Positions 54,411-63,915 of a DNA stretch of 64,000 nt are shown piece after piece. Numbering within the stretch: position 1 is the stretch's first letter; each line of letters opens with the position of its first letter. A program made the translations under genes and the position numbers. Below the pieces are notes generated by a model that was given only the letters and a program-made list of their open reading frames with translations, did no database searches and was not told the DNA's origin. Source of the stretch: DATGUP01 sp035301265 (lineage in GTDB: Bacteria; Bacillota; Bacilli; Bacillales; Amphibacillaceae). The DNA lies in the NCBI GenBank assembly GCA_035301265.1, contig DATGUP010000020.1, positions 1 to 64,000 on the forward strand, read 5' to 3'.

Positions 54411-54436
54411 CATTCTGCACAGAAAAGGCGATGAAC

Positions 54437-56626
54437 ATGAAAAACAGCTGGAAACTATTTTGGAGAGATATAAAAAATATCAGCACAAACTGGGTGGCGA
54501 TGGTTTTAATCGGGGGATTGATCATTTTGCCATCGCTTTATGCCTGGTTCAATATTAAAGCGTCATGGGATCCGTACGGTCAGACCGAACAAATTCCTGT
54601 AGGCGTCATCAATGAAGATGAAGGGGCGACAGTCCGCGGTGAAGCTATCGATGTCGGTGGGGATTTGGTTGATGAACTAAAAGATAATCAAGATATGGGC
54701 TGGCAGTTTGTCGATCGGGAGACAGCGATGAATGAAGTGGAATACGGTAATTATTTCGCTGCCATCGTAATCCCGGAAAATTTTTCTGAAACGCTAGCGA
54801 GCGTCATCAGCGCCGATCCAGAAAAAGCGACGGTTGAATATTATGTGAATGAAAAAATCAACGCCATCGCTCCGAAAATTACGGAAAAAGGCGCGAGTGT
54901 TATTGTCGATCAAATCAGCAGCGAGTTTATTTCCACTGTTAATGGTGTGATTTTTGATATGTTTAACGACATTGGCGTGGAAATTGAGAAAGAATTACCG
55001 GACATTAAACGGTTTGAACATTACGTGTTTACACTAGAAGAACATTTACCAGAAATTCACCAAATCCTAGAAGAATCGCTGGAAGATGCCAATCACGCCG
55101 ATGATATTATTGGCAAAGCCCAGAAGCTCGTTCCCGAAGCGAAACAAGTGACTGATAATGGGTTGGAAACGATCGATGATACGTCAGCATTTTTGCAAGA
55201 CGCTGAAAATCGTTTGAATGAAATGGCACCACAGATTGAGAACGATCTGAATAAAGTGCAAACAATCGCTTCTAATGTTGATGAATTGTTGGGCGAGATA
55301 CAGGATGCTGATATTGATTTCAGCCGAGGTGAAGAAATTAAGCAAGAGCTGGATACAAAAATTGATGAAGCTATTCAGCAAATTGGAACAATAAAGGAAT
55401 TGCTTGAAAAATTGCAAACATATAATGCTTCTCCGGATGTGGAAAGCGGTGGAGAGGGTTATTCCTTATCCGATGACAAAATCGATCAGGCACTTGTCAA
55501 ACTGGATCGCTTACAATCCAGGTTAGAAGAGATGCGGGATAATACAGTGCAAATTGAGCAATTTATTGCCGAGAAAAAACAAGATGTCGCTGCCACGTTG
55601 GCAGATTTAAAACAATTATCCGCCCATACGTCTGAGCGTATTGACACCTTTGTGAAGGAATATAAAGAAACGATCGAACCGCGCGTTTTCAAAGAAATAA
55701 CAAAAGCCCAATCGACACTTGCAGGGGCAAGGGATATTTTAACGGAGATTCAAACGACGTTACCTGAGGTGGAAGATATTTTAGCCCGAACCGACAATAA
55801 TTTAGGTGAAGGAAAGGATATGCTCGAGACGGTCATGGGTGAGTTTCCATACATTAGTGATAAAGTCAAACAACTGGCGGATCGCATAAGAGATGTACAG
55901 GAAGAGACGGACATTAATGAAATTATTGAATTGCTCAGAAACGATCCAGAGGCAGAACGAAGTTTTTTCGAAGAGCCGGTCGTTTTGAACGAAAATGAAC
56001 TCTTCCCTATTGAAAATTATGGTACGGGTATGACGCCGTTCTATACCGTGCTTGCCTTCTGGGTTGGAGCGATTCTGTTGATTTCGCTCTTATCGGTTGA
56101 TGTGCACGATGCCGAAGCGTTTACGGGACGAGAAGTATATTTTGGACGCTTCTTTACTTTTATGGCGATTGGTATTTTGCAAAGTCTCATTGCTACATCG
56201 GGTGACATTTTGTTAATCGATGTGCCTGTTAAGGAATCGGTTTGGTTTGTCGTGTTTGGTTTGTTGATCAGTTTTGTGTTTATGCTCATTGTTTACTCGC
56301 TCGTTTCGGTATTTGGGGATGTCGGAAAAGCTATGGCGATTGTGTTACTTGTCTTGCAGATTGCTGGATCTGGTGGGACGTATCCGGTCGTTCTGCTGCC
56401 TGAATTTTTCCAAGTGATTAACCCCTTCTTGCCGTTTACGTATGCAGTAGATATCATGCGTGAGGCGGTCGGTGGCATTGTTTGGGAACGGGCGCTAAAA
56501 GATATTGGATTTCTATCGCTATTCGGATTGGGAGCCATTGTGCTCGGTGCTTTCTTGAAAGGGCCGATTAATAAGCAAACAGATAAACTGAAGAAAAAGT
56601 CGGAGGAAAGCGGACTGTTTCATTAG
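54437..56626 (+). CDS. yhgE: YhgE/Pip family membrane protein
   Basis: A 729-residue protein related to phage infection protein (Pip) and YhgE. One N-terminal helix (about 20-40) is followed by an IPVGVINEDEGATVRGE segment, then about 450 extracellular residues rich in coiled coil (repeated heptads around 200-520), and five to six C-terminal helices resembling ABC-2 permeases. Pip is a phage receptor in lactococci; the cellular role is unclear. I start at the ATG at 54437, eight bases after AAAAGG. Confidence 0.88.
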   Translation: MKNSWKLFWRDIKNISTNWVAMVLIGGLIILPSLYAWFNIKASWDPYGQTEQIPVGVINEDEGATVRGEAIDVGGDLVDELKDNQDMGWQFVDRETAMNEVEYGNYFAAIVIPENFSETLASVISADPEKATVEYYVNEKINAIAPKITEKGASVIVDQISSEFISTVNGVIFDMFNDIGVEIEKELPDIKRFEHYVFTLEEHLPEIHQILEESLEDANHADDIIGKAQKLVPEAKQVTDNGLETIDDTSAFLQDAENRLNEMAPQIENDLNKVQTIASNVDELLGEIQDADIDFSRGEEIKQELDTKIDEAIQQIGTIKELLEKLQTYNASPDVESGGEGYSLSDDKIDQALVKLDRLQSRLEEMRDNTVQIEQFIAEKKQDVAATLADLKQLSAHTSERIDTFVKEYKETIEPRVFKEITKAQSTLAGARDILTEIQTTLPEVEDILARTDNNLGEGKDMLETVMGEFPYISDKVKQLADRIRDVQEETDINEIIELLRNDPEAERSFFEEPVVLNENELFPIENYGTGMTPFYTVLAFWVGAILLISLLSVDVHDAEAFTGREVYFGRFFTFMAIGILQSLIATSGDILLIDVPVKESVWFVVFGLLISFVFMLIVYSLVSVFGDVGKAMAIVLLVLQIAGSGGTYPVVLLPEFFQVINPFLPFTYAVDIMREAVGGIVWERALKDIGFLSLFGLGAIVLGAFLKGPINKQTDKLKKKSEESGLFH

Positions 56627-56783
56627 AGTAGAAATGCTTGTTGTCCCATCACCTTTAAAAGGTAACATCGGAACGTTTCCCCGTTTTCTCAAACGGCATG
56701 TTCATGACATGAAAGGATAGCCAAGATATACCAACCCAAAATACAGTCGTTTCCTTTATAATGGTGAACGGGGAGGTCTGCCG
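56627..56783. other. Intergenic region, nothing identified
   Basis: No terminator with a clear T run and no strong promoter recognised. Confidence 0.4.
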
Positions 56784-57740
56784 ATGGAACGAAACAAGTG
56801 GCTGATCATTGTTATTGGTATCCTTTGCGTACTGTTAACGATCGATATAGTAGCTAGCTTCTATTTTTACAATCTAGCCATTAAGCGTGGTCCAAAAGAT
56901 TTTTTGCAAGGAAACAAGGATTTGGAAGTGTCGGCCCAGGCTATGGAGGAGTTTACCGCTGGATCATGGCGGGACTGGGTGGCTGATCAATCTTTCGAGG
57001 AAATGGAGCTCACATCGTTTGATGGTTTAAAATTACAAGGCTATTTTTTGGAGGCACAAGAGCCTTCCGATAGATTAGTTATTCTAGCCCATGGCTATCT
57101 CGGCCATGCGAAACAGATGGGATTGTATGGGAAATATTACTACGAACAGCTCGGCTACAATATTTTTATGGCAGATGCCCGTGGACATGGACAAAGTGAA
57201 GGTGACTATTACGGGTTTGGTTGGCATGATCGGCTTGATCTGATCGCTTGGACGGATAAGCTGATTGATAGACTAGGTCCGGATATCGATATTGTGTTTC
57301 ACGGTCTTTCCATGGGGGCGGCGACAGTCTTGATGGCTAGCGGAGAAGATTTGCCGGAGCAAGTGCAGGCAATTGTTGCCGATAGCCCGTATTCAAGCGT
57401 GCATGAATTGTTCGCCTTTCAAATGAAGCGGATGTTTCATTTGCCATCATTTCCCGTTTTGGATAGCACGAGTGTGGTAGCAAACATAAGGGCCGACTAT
57501 TCATTTAAAGAAGCTTCAGCAATGGAGCAGGTGAAAAAAGCCGCTGTGCCGATTTTATATATTCATGGAAACAACGATACATTTGTTCCGGCTGACATGG
57601 CACGGAAACTCTATGAAAATACGAAAAGCGATGCCGAAATAATGACTGTAGATGATGCCAATCACGGGGAATCGTTTGTCATTGCAAAGGAACAGTATAT
57701 TAAAAAACTGCATGCATTTTTGGATCAATATGTCCAATAG
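56784..57740 (+). CDS. Alpha/beta hydrolase, membrane-anchored (YqkD-like)
   Basis: A 318-residue protein with an N-terminal anchor helix (about 6-29) and an extracytoplasmic alpha/beta hydrolase domain. The oxyanion region is LAHGYLGHAKQMG (about 97), the nucleophile Ser is in FHGLSMGAATVL (about 177), Asp in IHGNNDTFVP (about 263), His in DANHGES (about 292). It resembles B. subtilis YqkD. Substrate unknown; probably an esterase or peptidase. GGGGAGG precedes the ATG. Confidence 0.82.
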   Translation: MERNKWLIIVIGILCVLLTIDIVASFYFYNLAIKRGPKDFLQGNKDLEVSAQAMEEFTAGSWRDWVADQSFEEMELTSFDGLKLQGYFLEAQEPSDRLVILAHGYLGHAKQMGLYGKYYYEQLGYNIFMADARGHGQSEGDYYGFGWHDRLDLIAWTDKLIDRLGPDIDIVFHGLSMGAATVLMASGEDLPEQVQAIVADSPYSSVHELFAFQMKRMFHLPSFPVLDSTSVVANIRADYSFKEASAMEQVKKAAVPILYIHGNNDTFVPADMARKLYENTKSDAEIMTVDDANHGESFVIAKEQYIKKLHAFLDQYVQ

Positions 57741-57741
57741 A

Positions 57742-57780
57742 AAAGGTTTTCTGCGGAAGACAAGCAGAAGACCTCTTTCA
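57742..57780. terminator. Hairpin terminator between convergent genes
   Basis: AGGTTTTCTGC (57744-57754) pairs with GCAGAAGACCT (57764-57774) with one G-T pair, then CTTTC. Confidence 0.6.
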
Positions 57781-57842
57781 TGTTTTGATCGACATTTATT
57801 ACGCGAATATCCACATCGTTTGAAACGTCAGGTTTTCAACGG

Positions 57843-59831
57843 TTATAAATGCGTCGCAAAAAAGCGGCAAATATGTTCCAGCCGCTTGATGCGCAAGTCG
57901 GGTTTTCCGCTCCGGCTCAGTTCATGATTCGCATCGGGGAAGCGGACAAATTCAACTTCTTTGCGCAAATGTTTGAGTGTGACGAATAATTGTTCTCCCT
58001 GTTCGATCGGGCAGCGAAAATCGCGTTCGCCGTGCAGGATTAAAAGCGGCGTTTCTACATTTTCAGCATATTTCAGTGGAGAAAATGCCCACAGTTTTTG
58101 CGGATCATCAAGCAAGTGATGTCCTAGTTCCCATTTGCTGAAAAAGTAACCGATGTCGCTGACCCCGTAAAAGCTGAGCCAGTTACTGATTGAGCGCTGG
58201 GTCACGGCTGCCTTGAAACGATTTGTATGACCGACGATCCAGTTGGTCATAAATCCGCCATAACTGCCGCCAGTGACGCCGAGGCGTTTTTCATCGATGA
58301 AGCTGTAATTTTCCAATGCCTGGTCAACGGCGCACATCAGGTCACTGTAGTCTTTGCCGCCGTAATCAAATCGGCAAGCATTGACAAATGTCTGACCGTA
58401 ACCATGGCTGCCGCGCGGGTTTGTGTATAAGACAACATAGCCTTTGGCGGCAAGCAGCTGCATTTCATGAAAAAAAGTTTGCCCGTACATGACATGCGGA
58501 CCGCCGTGAATTTCTAAAATCATTGGGTATTTTTTTCTGTCTTGAAAGCCATACGGACGCAATAACCAGCCTTGGATGTGCCAACCATCTTCAGCAGTGA
58601 TAGCTATCTCTTCTGGTTCATTCAATGTGACTTTATCCAAAAATTCTCTATTGGCATCGGTCAGTTGCTTTAAGCCGTGCTTGTCGAGCCGGTAAAAATT
58701 TCCTGGATCTGTCGGCGTGCTGATACCGAGAACAAAGGTGTCCGTCCTTTGGCTATATGTAAATGAAAACACATGGTTGTTATCTTTATATAATGTGCGT
58801 AAGTCACCTGCCAAACTCGCTTCGTAAAGTCCGGTAGCCCCATTTTCACTGCCGATAAAAAAGAGCCGCTCTCCATCTTTGGACCAAATAGGTCCAAGTT
58901 CTGCTTCACCGAGTCGCGTATCGCTGATCATGAAATCGCCGAGCTGAAAATCCCAATTCGCGCTTAAAATCATTCGCTTACCCGTCTTTACATTAAAGAC
59001 ATAGAGTTCGTTTAATGTAGCTCCGGCGTAAGTTTTGTCATGGCCGAAACAAGCGATTTGGTTTCCATCTGGGGAAAAACGTGCATTGTGATAAACGCCT
59101 TTTCCATCGGTCAGACGGGTTATTTCTTTTGTTTGGATATTCATTATGTACAAATCATTCGTTAATTCATAATCAACATCTTCGCTTAAATTCGCTGCAA
59201 ACAAAATCGTTTGGCCATCAGGTGATATATCGAGAAAAGTATGCTCGGCGTGCGCGTCGGTTAGCTGATCGATTGTTTTATTTTCTACATCGTATAAAAT
59301 AATCTGTGTTCGTTTATGATCAACAAGCCCTTCGGCATCTGATTTATATTTCAAGCGATTGATGACGCGTGGCTCGGTTTGTTTTAATTGTTTTTCTTCT
59401 TTTGACTGTTCTGTTTGTGTTTGAATGTCATCATTAGGGGCGAGTGGTGTACTGAATATGACGTACCGTCCGTCTTTGTCCCAATGCGGGTTTTGGGCAC
59501 CGTGTTTGCACGTTGTCAGCTGCCTTGCTTCACCACCGCTCGTCTCTATAAGCCAAATCTGCGGTACGCCGCTGCGTTCCGATTGAAAAACCATTTTTCG
59601 GCCGTCTGGGGAAAATCGTGGGTGGTTGTTTTTATGTTTTCCAAATGTCCACTGTTTGAGCTTGTCGTTTGTCAAATCTTGGACGAATAAATGTGACTGA
59701 TAACCGTTATTCTCGTGAATCGTTGTTGAGACAAAAGCAAAAGACATACCATCGGGCGATAGTTGCGGATAACTAAAAATTTCCAAGGCAGTCAAATCTT
59801 CAGCACGTATAGGTCGCTTGTTAACATTCAT
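57843..59831 (-). CDS. yuxL: S9-family peptidase (prolyl oligopeptidase-like, YuxL)
   Basis: A 662-residue serine peptidase: an N-terminal beta-propeller (about 1-400) with WD40-like PD40 repeats (ARFSPDGNQIACFG, DISPDGQTILFAANL and others) and a C-terminal catalytic alpha/beta domain. The nucleophile is in GGSYGGFMTNW (about 522), Asp in HGERDFRCP (about 605) and His in DANHELSRSG (about 640). It cleaves acylated or short peptides in the cytoplasm. The ATG at 59831 after GGGGGAA is preferred over an upstream one at 59846. Confidence 0.9.
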   Translation of the reverse strand: MNVNKRPIRAEDLTALEIFSYPQLSPDGMSFAFVSTTIHENNGYQSHLFVQDLTNDKLKQWTFGKHKNNHPRFSPDGRKMVFQSERSGVPQIWLIETSGGEARQLTTCKHGAQNPHWDKDGRYVIFSTPLAPNDDIQTQTEQSKEEKQLKQTEPRVINRLKYKSDAEGLVDHKRTQIILYDVENKTIDQLTDAHAEHTFLDISPDGQTILFAANLSEDVDYELTNDLYIMNIQTKEITRLTDGKGVYHNARFSPDGNQIACFGHDKTYAGATLNELYVFNVKTGKRMILSANWDFQLGDFMISDTRLGEAELGPIWSKDGERLFFIGSENGATGLYEASLAGDLRTLYKDNNHVFSFTYSQRTDTFVLGISTPTDPGNFYRLDKHGLKQLTDANREFLDKVTLNEPEEIAITAEDGWHIQGWLLRPYGFQDRKKYPMILEIHGGPHVMYGQTFFHEMQLLAAKGYVVLYTNPRGSHGYGQTFVNACRFDYGGKDYSDLMCAVDQALENYSFIDEKRLGVTGGSYGGFMTNWIVGHTNRFKAAVTQRSISNWLSFYGVSDIGYFFSKWELGHHLLDDPQKLWAFSPLKYAENVETPLLILHGERDFRCPIEQGEQLFVTLKHLRKEVEFVRFPDANHELSRSGKPDLRIKRLEHICRFFATHL

Positions 59832-59910
59832 ACAATATTCCCCCAATGAATGAAAGTTTTCACTATTCTAGCTGATTTTCAATCACGATGCAACTTGATG
59901 ACCCTAGAAA

Positions 59911-59945
59911 AAATGCCCCGGATTGCCCAGGGCGATGTTTTTTTA
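59911..59945 (-). terminator. Terminator of the D-amino-acid aminotransferase gene
   Basis: On the minus strand GCCCTGGG-type arm (complement of 59925-59932) pairs with the complement of 59915-59921, then ATTTTTTC. Confidence 0.7.
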
Positions 59946-60821
59946 TGATAGTTGTTCAATGGTTTTCTCGGTAATATTGGCATCTTGTTCGTATGCTTTT
60001 TGCAGCTTCCGAGTAATAGGACCAGGTGAGCCATCGCCAATTTGTGTTTGATCGACGCGGATCACAGGCATTATTTCAGAAGTAGTGCTGGATAAAAAGA
60101 TCTCATCGGCATGTGAAATATCCTCAAGCGTGAAGCTATTTTCAATAAACGGAATGCTAAGTTCCTGCGAAAACGCCTTCACGCGCATGCGTACACAACC
60201 GTGGAGGATGCGTTTCGTCGCAGGGAATGTATAGATTTTCCCGGATTTTACCATAAACACATTAGCTGAGCTGCATTCAGTCACTTCGCCGTCTTTATGT
60301 AAGATGGCTTCATAACAACCTTTTTCACTCGCTGCTTGTTTAGCCAGGACGTTAGGAAGTAGATTCAAGCTTTTAATATAGCAATATTCCCAGCGCACAT
60401 CAGGGTAAGTGATCGCGCAGACGCCGTTAGTTAAGTTTTCCAGGTTACGCGGTAAATCTTGGACGTACGCATAAACGTTTGCTTGCACATCCCCCTTTGG
60501 AAAAGCATGTGTCCGACGGGCCGAGCCACGGGTTGCCTGTAAATAAATAATACCGTCATTGGCCATGTCGTTTTTTTCTAGTAACTCTTGCAGTAAATGG
60601 ATGATGTCTTGCTTCGAGAACGGCAGAGCGAGCTTGATGGCATCAGCCGAACGAAACAGCCGATCGATGTGTTCGTGTAGCAAATAACAACGGCCGTTGT
60701 AGACGCGGATCACTTCATAGATGCCGTCGCCAAATTGCAATCCCCGCTCTTCAAACGGATAGGTCAGGTTATCCCGATGAGTAAACGTTGTCTGTGACAG
60801 GACAACTGGGTAAACAGACAA
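59943..60821 (-). CDS. dat: D-amino-acid aminotransferase
   Basis: A fold-type IV PLP enzyme of 292 residues that makes D-glutamate and D-alanine for peptidoglycan. ERGLQFGDGIYEVIRVYNG (about 25-43) binds PLP and substrate; the Schiff-base lysine is in YIKSLNLLPNVLAK (about 150); the conserved Glu is in GEVTECSSANVF (about 183) and the phosphate-binding Thr in SSTTSEIMP (about 250). A TTG at 60821, eight bases after AAGGAGG, is the best start; a TTG at 60827 is too close to the site. Confidence 0.9.
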   Translation of the reverse strand: MSVYPVVLSQTTFTHRDNLTYPFEERGLQFGDGIYEVIRVYNGRCYLLHEHIDRLFRSADAIKLALPFSKQDIIHLLQELLEKNDMANDGIIYLQATRGSARRTHAFPKGDVQANVYAYVQDLPRNLENLTNGVCAITYPDVRWEYCYIKSLNLLPNVLAKQAASEKGCYEAILHKDGEVTECSSANVFMVKSGKIYTFPATKRILHGCVRMRVKAFSQELSIPFIENSFTLEDISHADEIFLSSTTSEIMPVIRVDQTQIGDGSPGPITRKLQKAYEQDANITEKTIEQLS

Positions 60822-61017
60822 TATCAACGCCTCCTTAATTTATCTTTATTTTAGCTCGATTGGCCAGATCTTGTAAATGAGAAAATGATATTATAGATAT
60901 TAATCCGTGCGTTATCATATTAAATATTATGTTTTTTGTTCGCTATGCTTGAATCGTTCGTTTTTCGGATAGTATTCTTTAGATAGGATGAGAGACTTTT
61001 GAATTGAGGGGTTTGCC

Positions 61018-62730
61018 ATGAAACAATTAATCCAGCATTTACAGCATATCGACGGCAAAGGGTATAAAGCGTACAAAAGGATTCAAGGCTATTATACATT
61101 TGCCGATTTTGATTTATTCATCGATTACGTCCAAGGGGATCCGTTTGCTACCCCTTCGAAAATTCGCATATGCATACCAACGTCAAAGCGAACGATCAAA
61201 CCGATGTGGTTGCAACCACACCATCGGAAAGTGGCGACTGAAGATGCATTTGCCCGCGTTATTGGCAAAGCTGTATCGGAAAATAAAATCATCGTTAAAG
61301 GTTCCGGAAAAAGCGGGCGAATCTTGTTTGACTCCCCTGGTCAGGAAATTTTAGAACGCAGTGCAGTTCAAATAACACCGGAGTCAATCACTGTTTGTTT
61401 ATCGGTTGGTCTACCAGCAAACGGTCGCCGAATTAACGGTAAGGAGGCTGAAAAACTATTTTGTCAAGCGGTACCCGAAATCATACGTCAATCGGTTTTT
61501 AAGATTGATGAGGAGACGATAAACAAGGCGATAACGCTTTCCGATCAACAGCAGGCGATTCGGAAAACGATGCGGGAGAACGGGTGGGTTGCTTTTATTG
61601 CCAACGGGGCGGTTTTGCCGCGCGAGAGCGGTATCAGCAATCGTCCGCTGAAAAACGCCGTTCCATTTCAAAGCCCTGAGGAAAAAGAAGTCGCAATTAC
61701 CATTCCGTATCAAGAGGAGCCGCTCAGAGGCATGGCGATATCTAAAGGAATTACATTAATTGTCGGCGGCGGCTATCATGGTAAAAGCACGCTCCTGGAA
61801 GCAATCGAGCGCGGCGTTTATGAACATGTTCAAGGCGATGGGCGTGAATATGTATTGACCGATCCCGATGCAGTAAAAATCCGGGCCGAAGACGGCCGAC
61901 AAATCACAGGAGTCAACATTTCGCCGTTCATTAACAACCTACCCCATGGCCAAGATACGACATCTTTTACAACAGAAAACGCCAGCGGCAGCACTTCACA
62001 GGCAGCCAATGTCATGGAAGCTTTAGAGGCAGGAGCCACGACACTTCTTGTTGATGAAGATACAAGTGCTACCAATTTTATGATCCGTGATCATCGCATG
62101 CAGCAACTCGTCCATCAAGATCAAGAACCGATTACGCCTTTTATTGATAAGGTCGTTCAAATGCGTGACGAGCTCGGTGTGTCGACCATTCTAGTAATGG
62201 GCGGCTCGGGCGATTATTTTGCCGTAGCGGATGCTGTTATTAAAATGGAAGCCTACGTTCCATACGATGCGACCGACGAAGCGAAAGCGATCATGAAAGA
62301 ATATCCGTCTGAACGCGACGAACTTCGTGAGCAGAAGTTTGGCACGATCAGCCAACGCTGTTTCCAGCCCGACACATTGCAAACGCGAAAAGGTAAAAAG
62401 AAAAAGACGCAGGCGAAAGGTTTGAGAAAAATAGTGATGGGTCATACCGATATTGACTTTGCAAGCACTGAACAGCTTGTTGACCCGTCGCAAACGCGGA
62501 TGATTGCTGAAATCATCCAATTTTTAGATCGAACTAACGGACTTGGACATAAAAGATTATCGACACTCCTTGATGAAATAGAAAAACAGATGGATGAAAA
62601 GGGACTAGCTTCGTTTACACTGTCCAATCATGAACATCCCGGAGATATTGCTCGACCGCGTCGCCACGAAATCGCGGCTGTCTTCAATCGGATGCGCACA
62701 GCCCAAGTTGTGCAGCAGACCGAAAGATGA
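61018..62730 (+). CDS. Predicted ABC-class ATPase (PF09818)
   Basis: A 570-residue cytoplasmic protein of the ABC_ATPase (PF09818) family, unusual ABC-like ATPases with no transmembrane partner. Walker A GGGYHGKST is at about 250-258, Walker B TLLVDEDTSATNF at about 343, VMGGSGDYF (about 391) follows. The N-terminal domain (about 1-240) contains PMWLQPHHRKVATEDAF; a basic patch KGKKKKTQAK occurs at about 460. Role unknown; nucleic acid binding is plausible from the basic patch. The ATG follows GAGGGG. Confidence 0.85.
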   Translation: MKQLIQHLQHIDGKGYKAYKRIQGYYTFADFDLFIDYVQGDPFATPSKIRICIPTSKRTIKPMWLQPHHRKVATEDAFARVIGKAVSENKIIVKGSGKSGRILFDSPGQEILERSAVQITPESITVCLSVGLPANGRRINGKEAEKLFCQAVPEIIRQSVFKIDEETINKAITLSDQQQAIRKTMRENGWVAFIANGAVLPRESGISNRPLKNAVPFQSPEEKEVAITIPYQEEPLRGMAISKGITLIVGGGYHGKSTLLEAIERGVYEHVQGDGREYVLTDPDAVKIRAEDGRQITGVNISPFINNLPHGQDTTSFTTENASGSTSQAANVMEALEAGATTLLVDEDTSATNFMIRDHRMQQLVHQDQEPITPFIDKVVQMRDELGVSTILVMGGSGDYFAVADAVIKMEAYVPYDATDEAKAIMKEYPSERDELREQKFGTISQRCFQPDTLQTRKGKKKKTQAKGLRKIVMGHTDIDFASTEQLVDPSQTRMIAEIIQFLDRTNGLGHKRLSTLLDEIEKQMDEKGLASFTLSNHEHPGDIARPRRHEIAAVFNRMRTAQVVQQTER

Positions 62731-62751
62731 TGCAAAGGAGATAAGGCGCTA

Positions 62752-63891
62752 ATGGATACAGATCAGTTGAAACAAGACATTATTGATTATAGTGAGCAAA
62801 TCGGTATTGATAAAATCGGCTTTGCTTCTGCTGATGTGTTTAGCGAGCTAAAAGAGCGGCTCAGAAGACAGCAGGAACGCGGATATCAGTCAGGATTTGA
62901 AAAAGGAACGGTAGAAGAACGAACAGAGCCGAGACGGCTTTTGCCAGAAGCACAGTCGATTATAGCGATCGCTATGGCTTACCCGTCGCGAATGAAGGAT
63001 GAACCAAAAAGCACAAAGGCCGAACGGCGCGGTGTGTTTTGCCGTGCATCGTGGGGAACGGATTATCATGTCGTATTACGTGATCGTTTGGAAAAACTCG
63101 CTACATTTATTAAAGAGAAAGTTCCCGATGCGATAACGAAAATGATGGTCGATACCGGTGAATTGTCGGACAGGGCTGTCGCTGAACGCGCTGGCATCGG
63201 GTTCAGCGGGAAAAACACATCGATCATCACCCCTGAGTTCGGCTCATTCGTTTATCTAGGTGAAATGATCACAAATATTCCGTTTCGCCCCGACACCCCG
63301 ATTGAAGACGGGTGCGGCGACTGCCGGAAATGTCTCGATGCCTGCCCAACGGGGGCGCTTGTTGGGCCAGGGCAGCTCAATGCTCAACGTTGTCTAGCAT
63401 TTTTGACGCAGACGAAAGATTATTTGCCCGATGAATTCCGATCAAAAATCGGCAACCATCTATATGGTTTTGATACGTGTCAGCTTGTTTGTCCGTGGAA
63501 TCGACGGGTTGATTTCCACAATCACCCTGAATTTGAACCTGAGCCGGAGGTTGCTAAACCGAAGTTGAAGCCGATGCTTCGCATGTCCAATCGTGAGTTT
63601 AAAGAAAAGTTCGGCCATGTTGCCGGATCGTGGCGGGGGAAAAAGCCGCTTCAGCGCAATGCATTGCTCGCTCTAGCCCATTATCGGGATAAAACAGCCG
63701 TTCCAGAAATCATTGCAGTGATGAAAAACGATCCGCGTCCGATGATTCGCGGAACAGCTGCTTGGTCGCTTGGGAAAATTGGTACTGAAGAAGCTTTTCA
63801 AGCCATTCGTGAGGCAATGCAACATGAAACAGACGAGCGCGTTTTATTGGAAATGGAAAAAGGCTTGGCGTTTGAAGAAACGTATACTTAA
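62752..63891 (+). CDS. queG: Epoxyqueuosine reductase QueG
   Basis: Catalyses the last step of queuosine synthesis in tRNA, using cobalamin and two 4Fe-4S clusters. Length 379. The first cluster motif is CGDCRKCLDACP (starting about 188); the second uses C in QRCLAFL and DTCQLVCPWN (about 242). DTGELSDRAVAERAGIGFSGKN (split at about 140-160) is the QueG signature. The C-terminal 60 residues form a HEAT-like repeat. AAAGGAG lies before the ATG, 21 bases after the PF09818 gene. Confidence 0.95.
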   Translation: MDTDQLKQDIIDYSEQIGIDKIGFASADVFSELKERLRRQQERGYQSGFEKGTVEERTEPRRLLPEAQSIIAIAMAYPSRMKDEPKSTKAERRGVFCRASWGTDYHVVLRDRLEKLATFIKEKVPDAITKMMVDTGELSDRAVAERAGIGFSGKNTSIITPEFGSFVYLGEMITNIPFRPDTPIEDGCGDCRKCLDACPTGALVGPGQLNAQRCLAFLTQTKDYLPDEFRSKIGNHLYGFDTCQLVCPWNRRVDFHNHPEFEPEPEVAKPKLKPMLRMSNREFKEKFGHVAGSWRGKKPLQRNALLALAHYRDKTAVPEIIAVMKNDPRPMIRGTAAWSLGKIGTEEAFQAIREAMQHETDERVLLEMEKGLAFEETYT

Positions 63892-63915
63892 ATACTACAG
63901 AGACGAGGTTAGGCT

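Noticed and set aside
60822..61017. Possible T-box or riboswitch between dat and the PF09818 ATPase
   Set aside because: No T-box sequence, no terminator/antiterminator pair and too short a leader.
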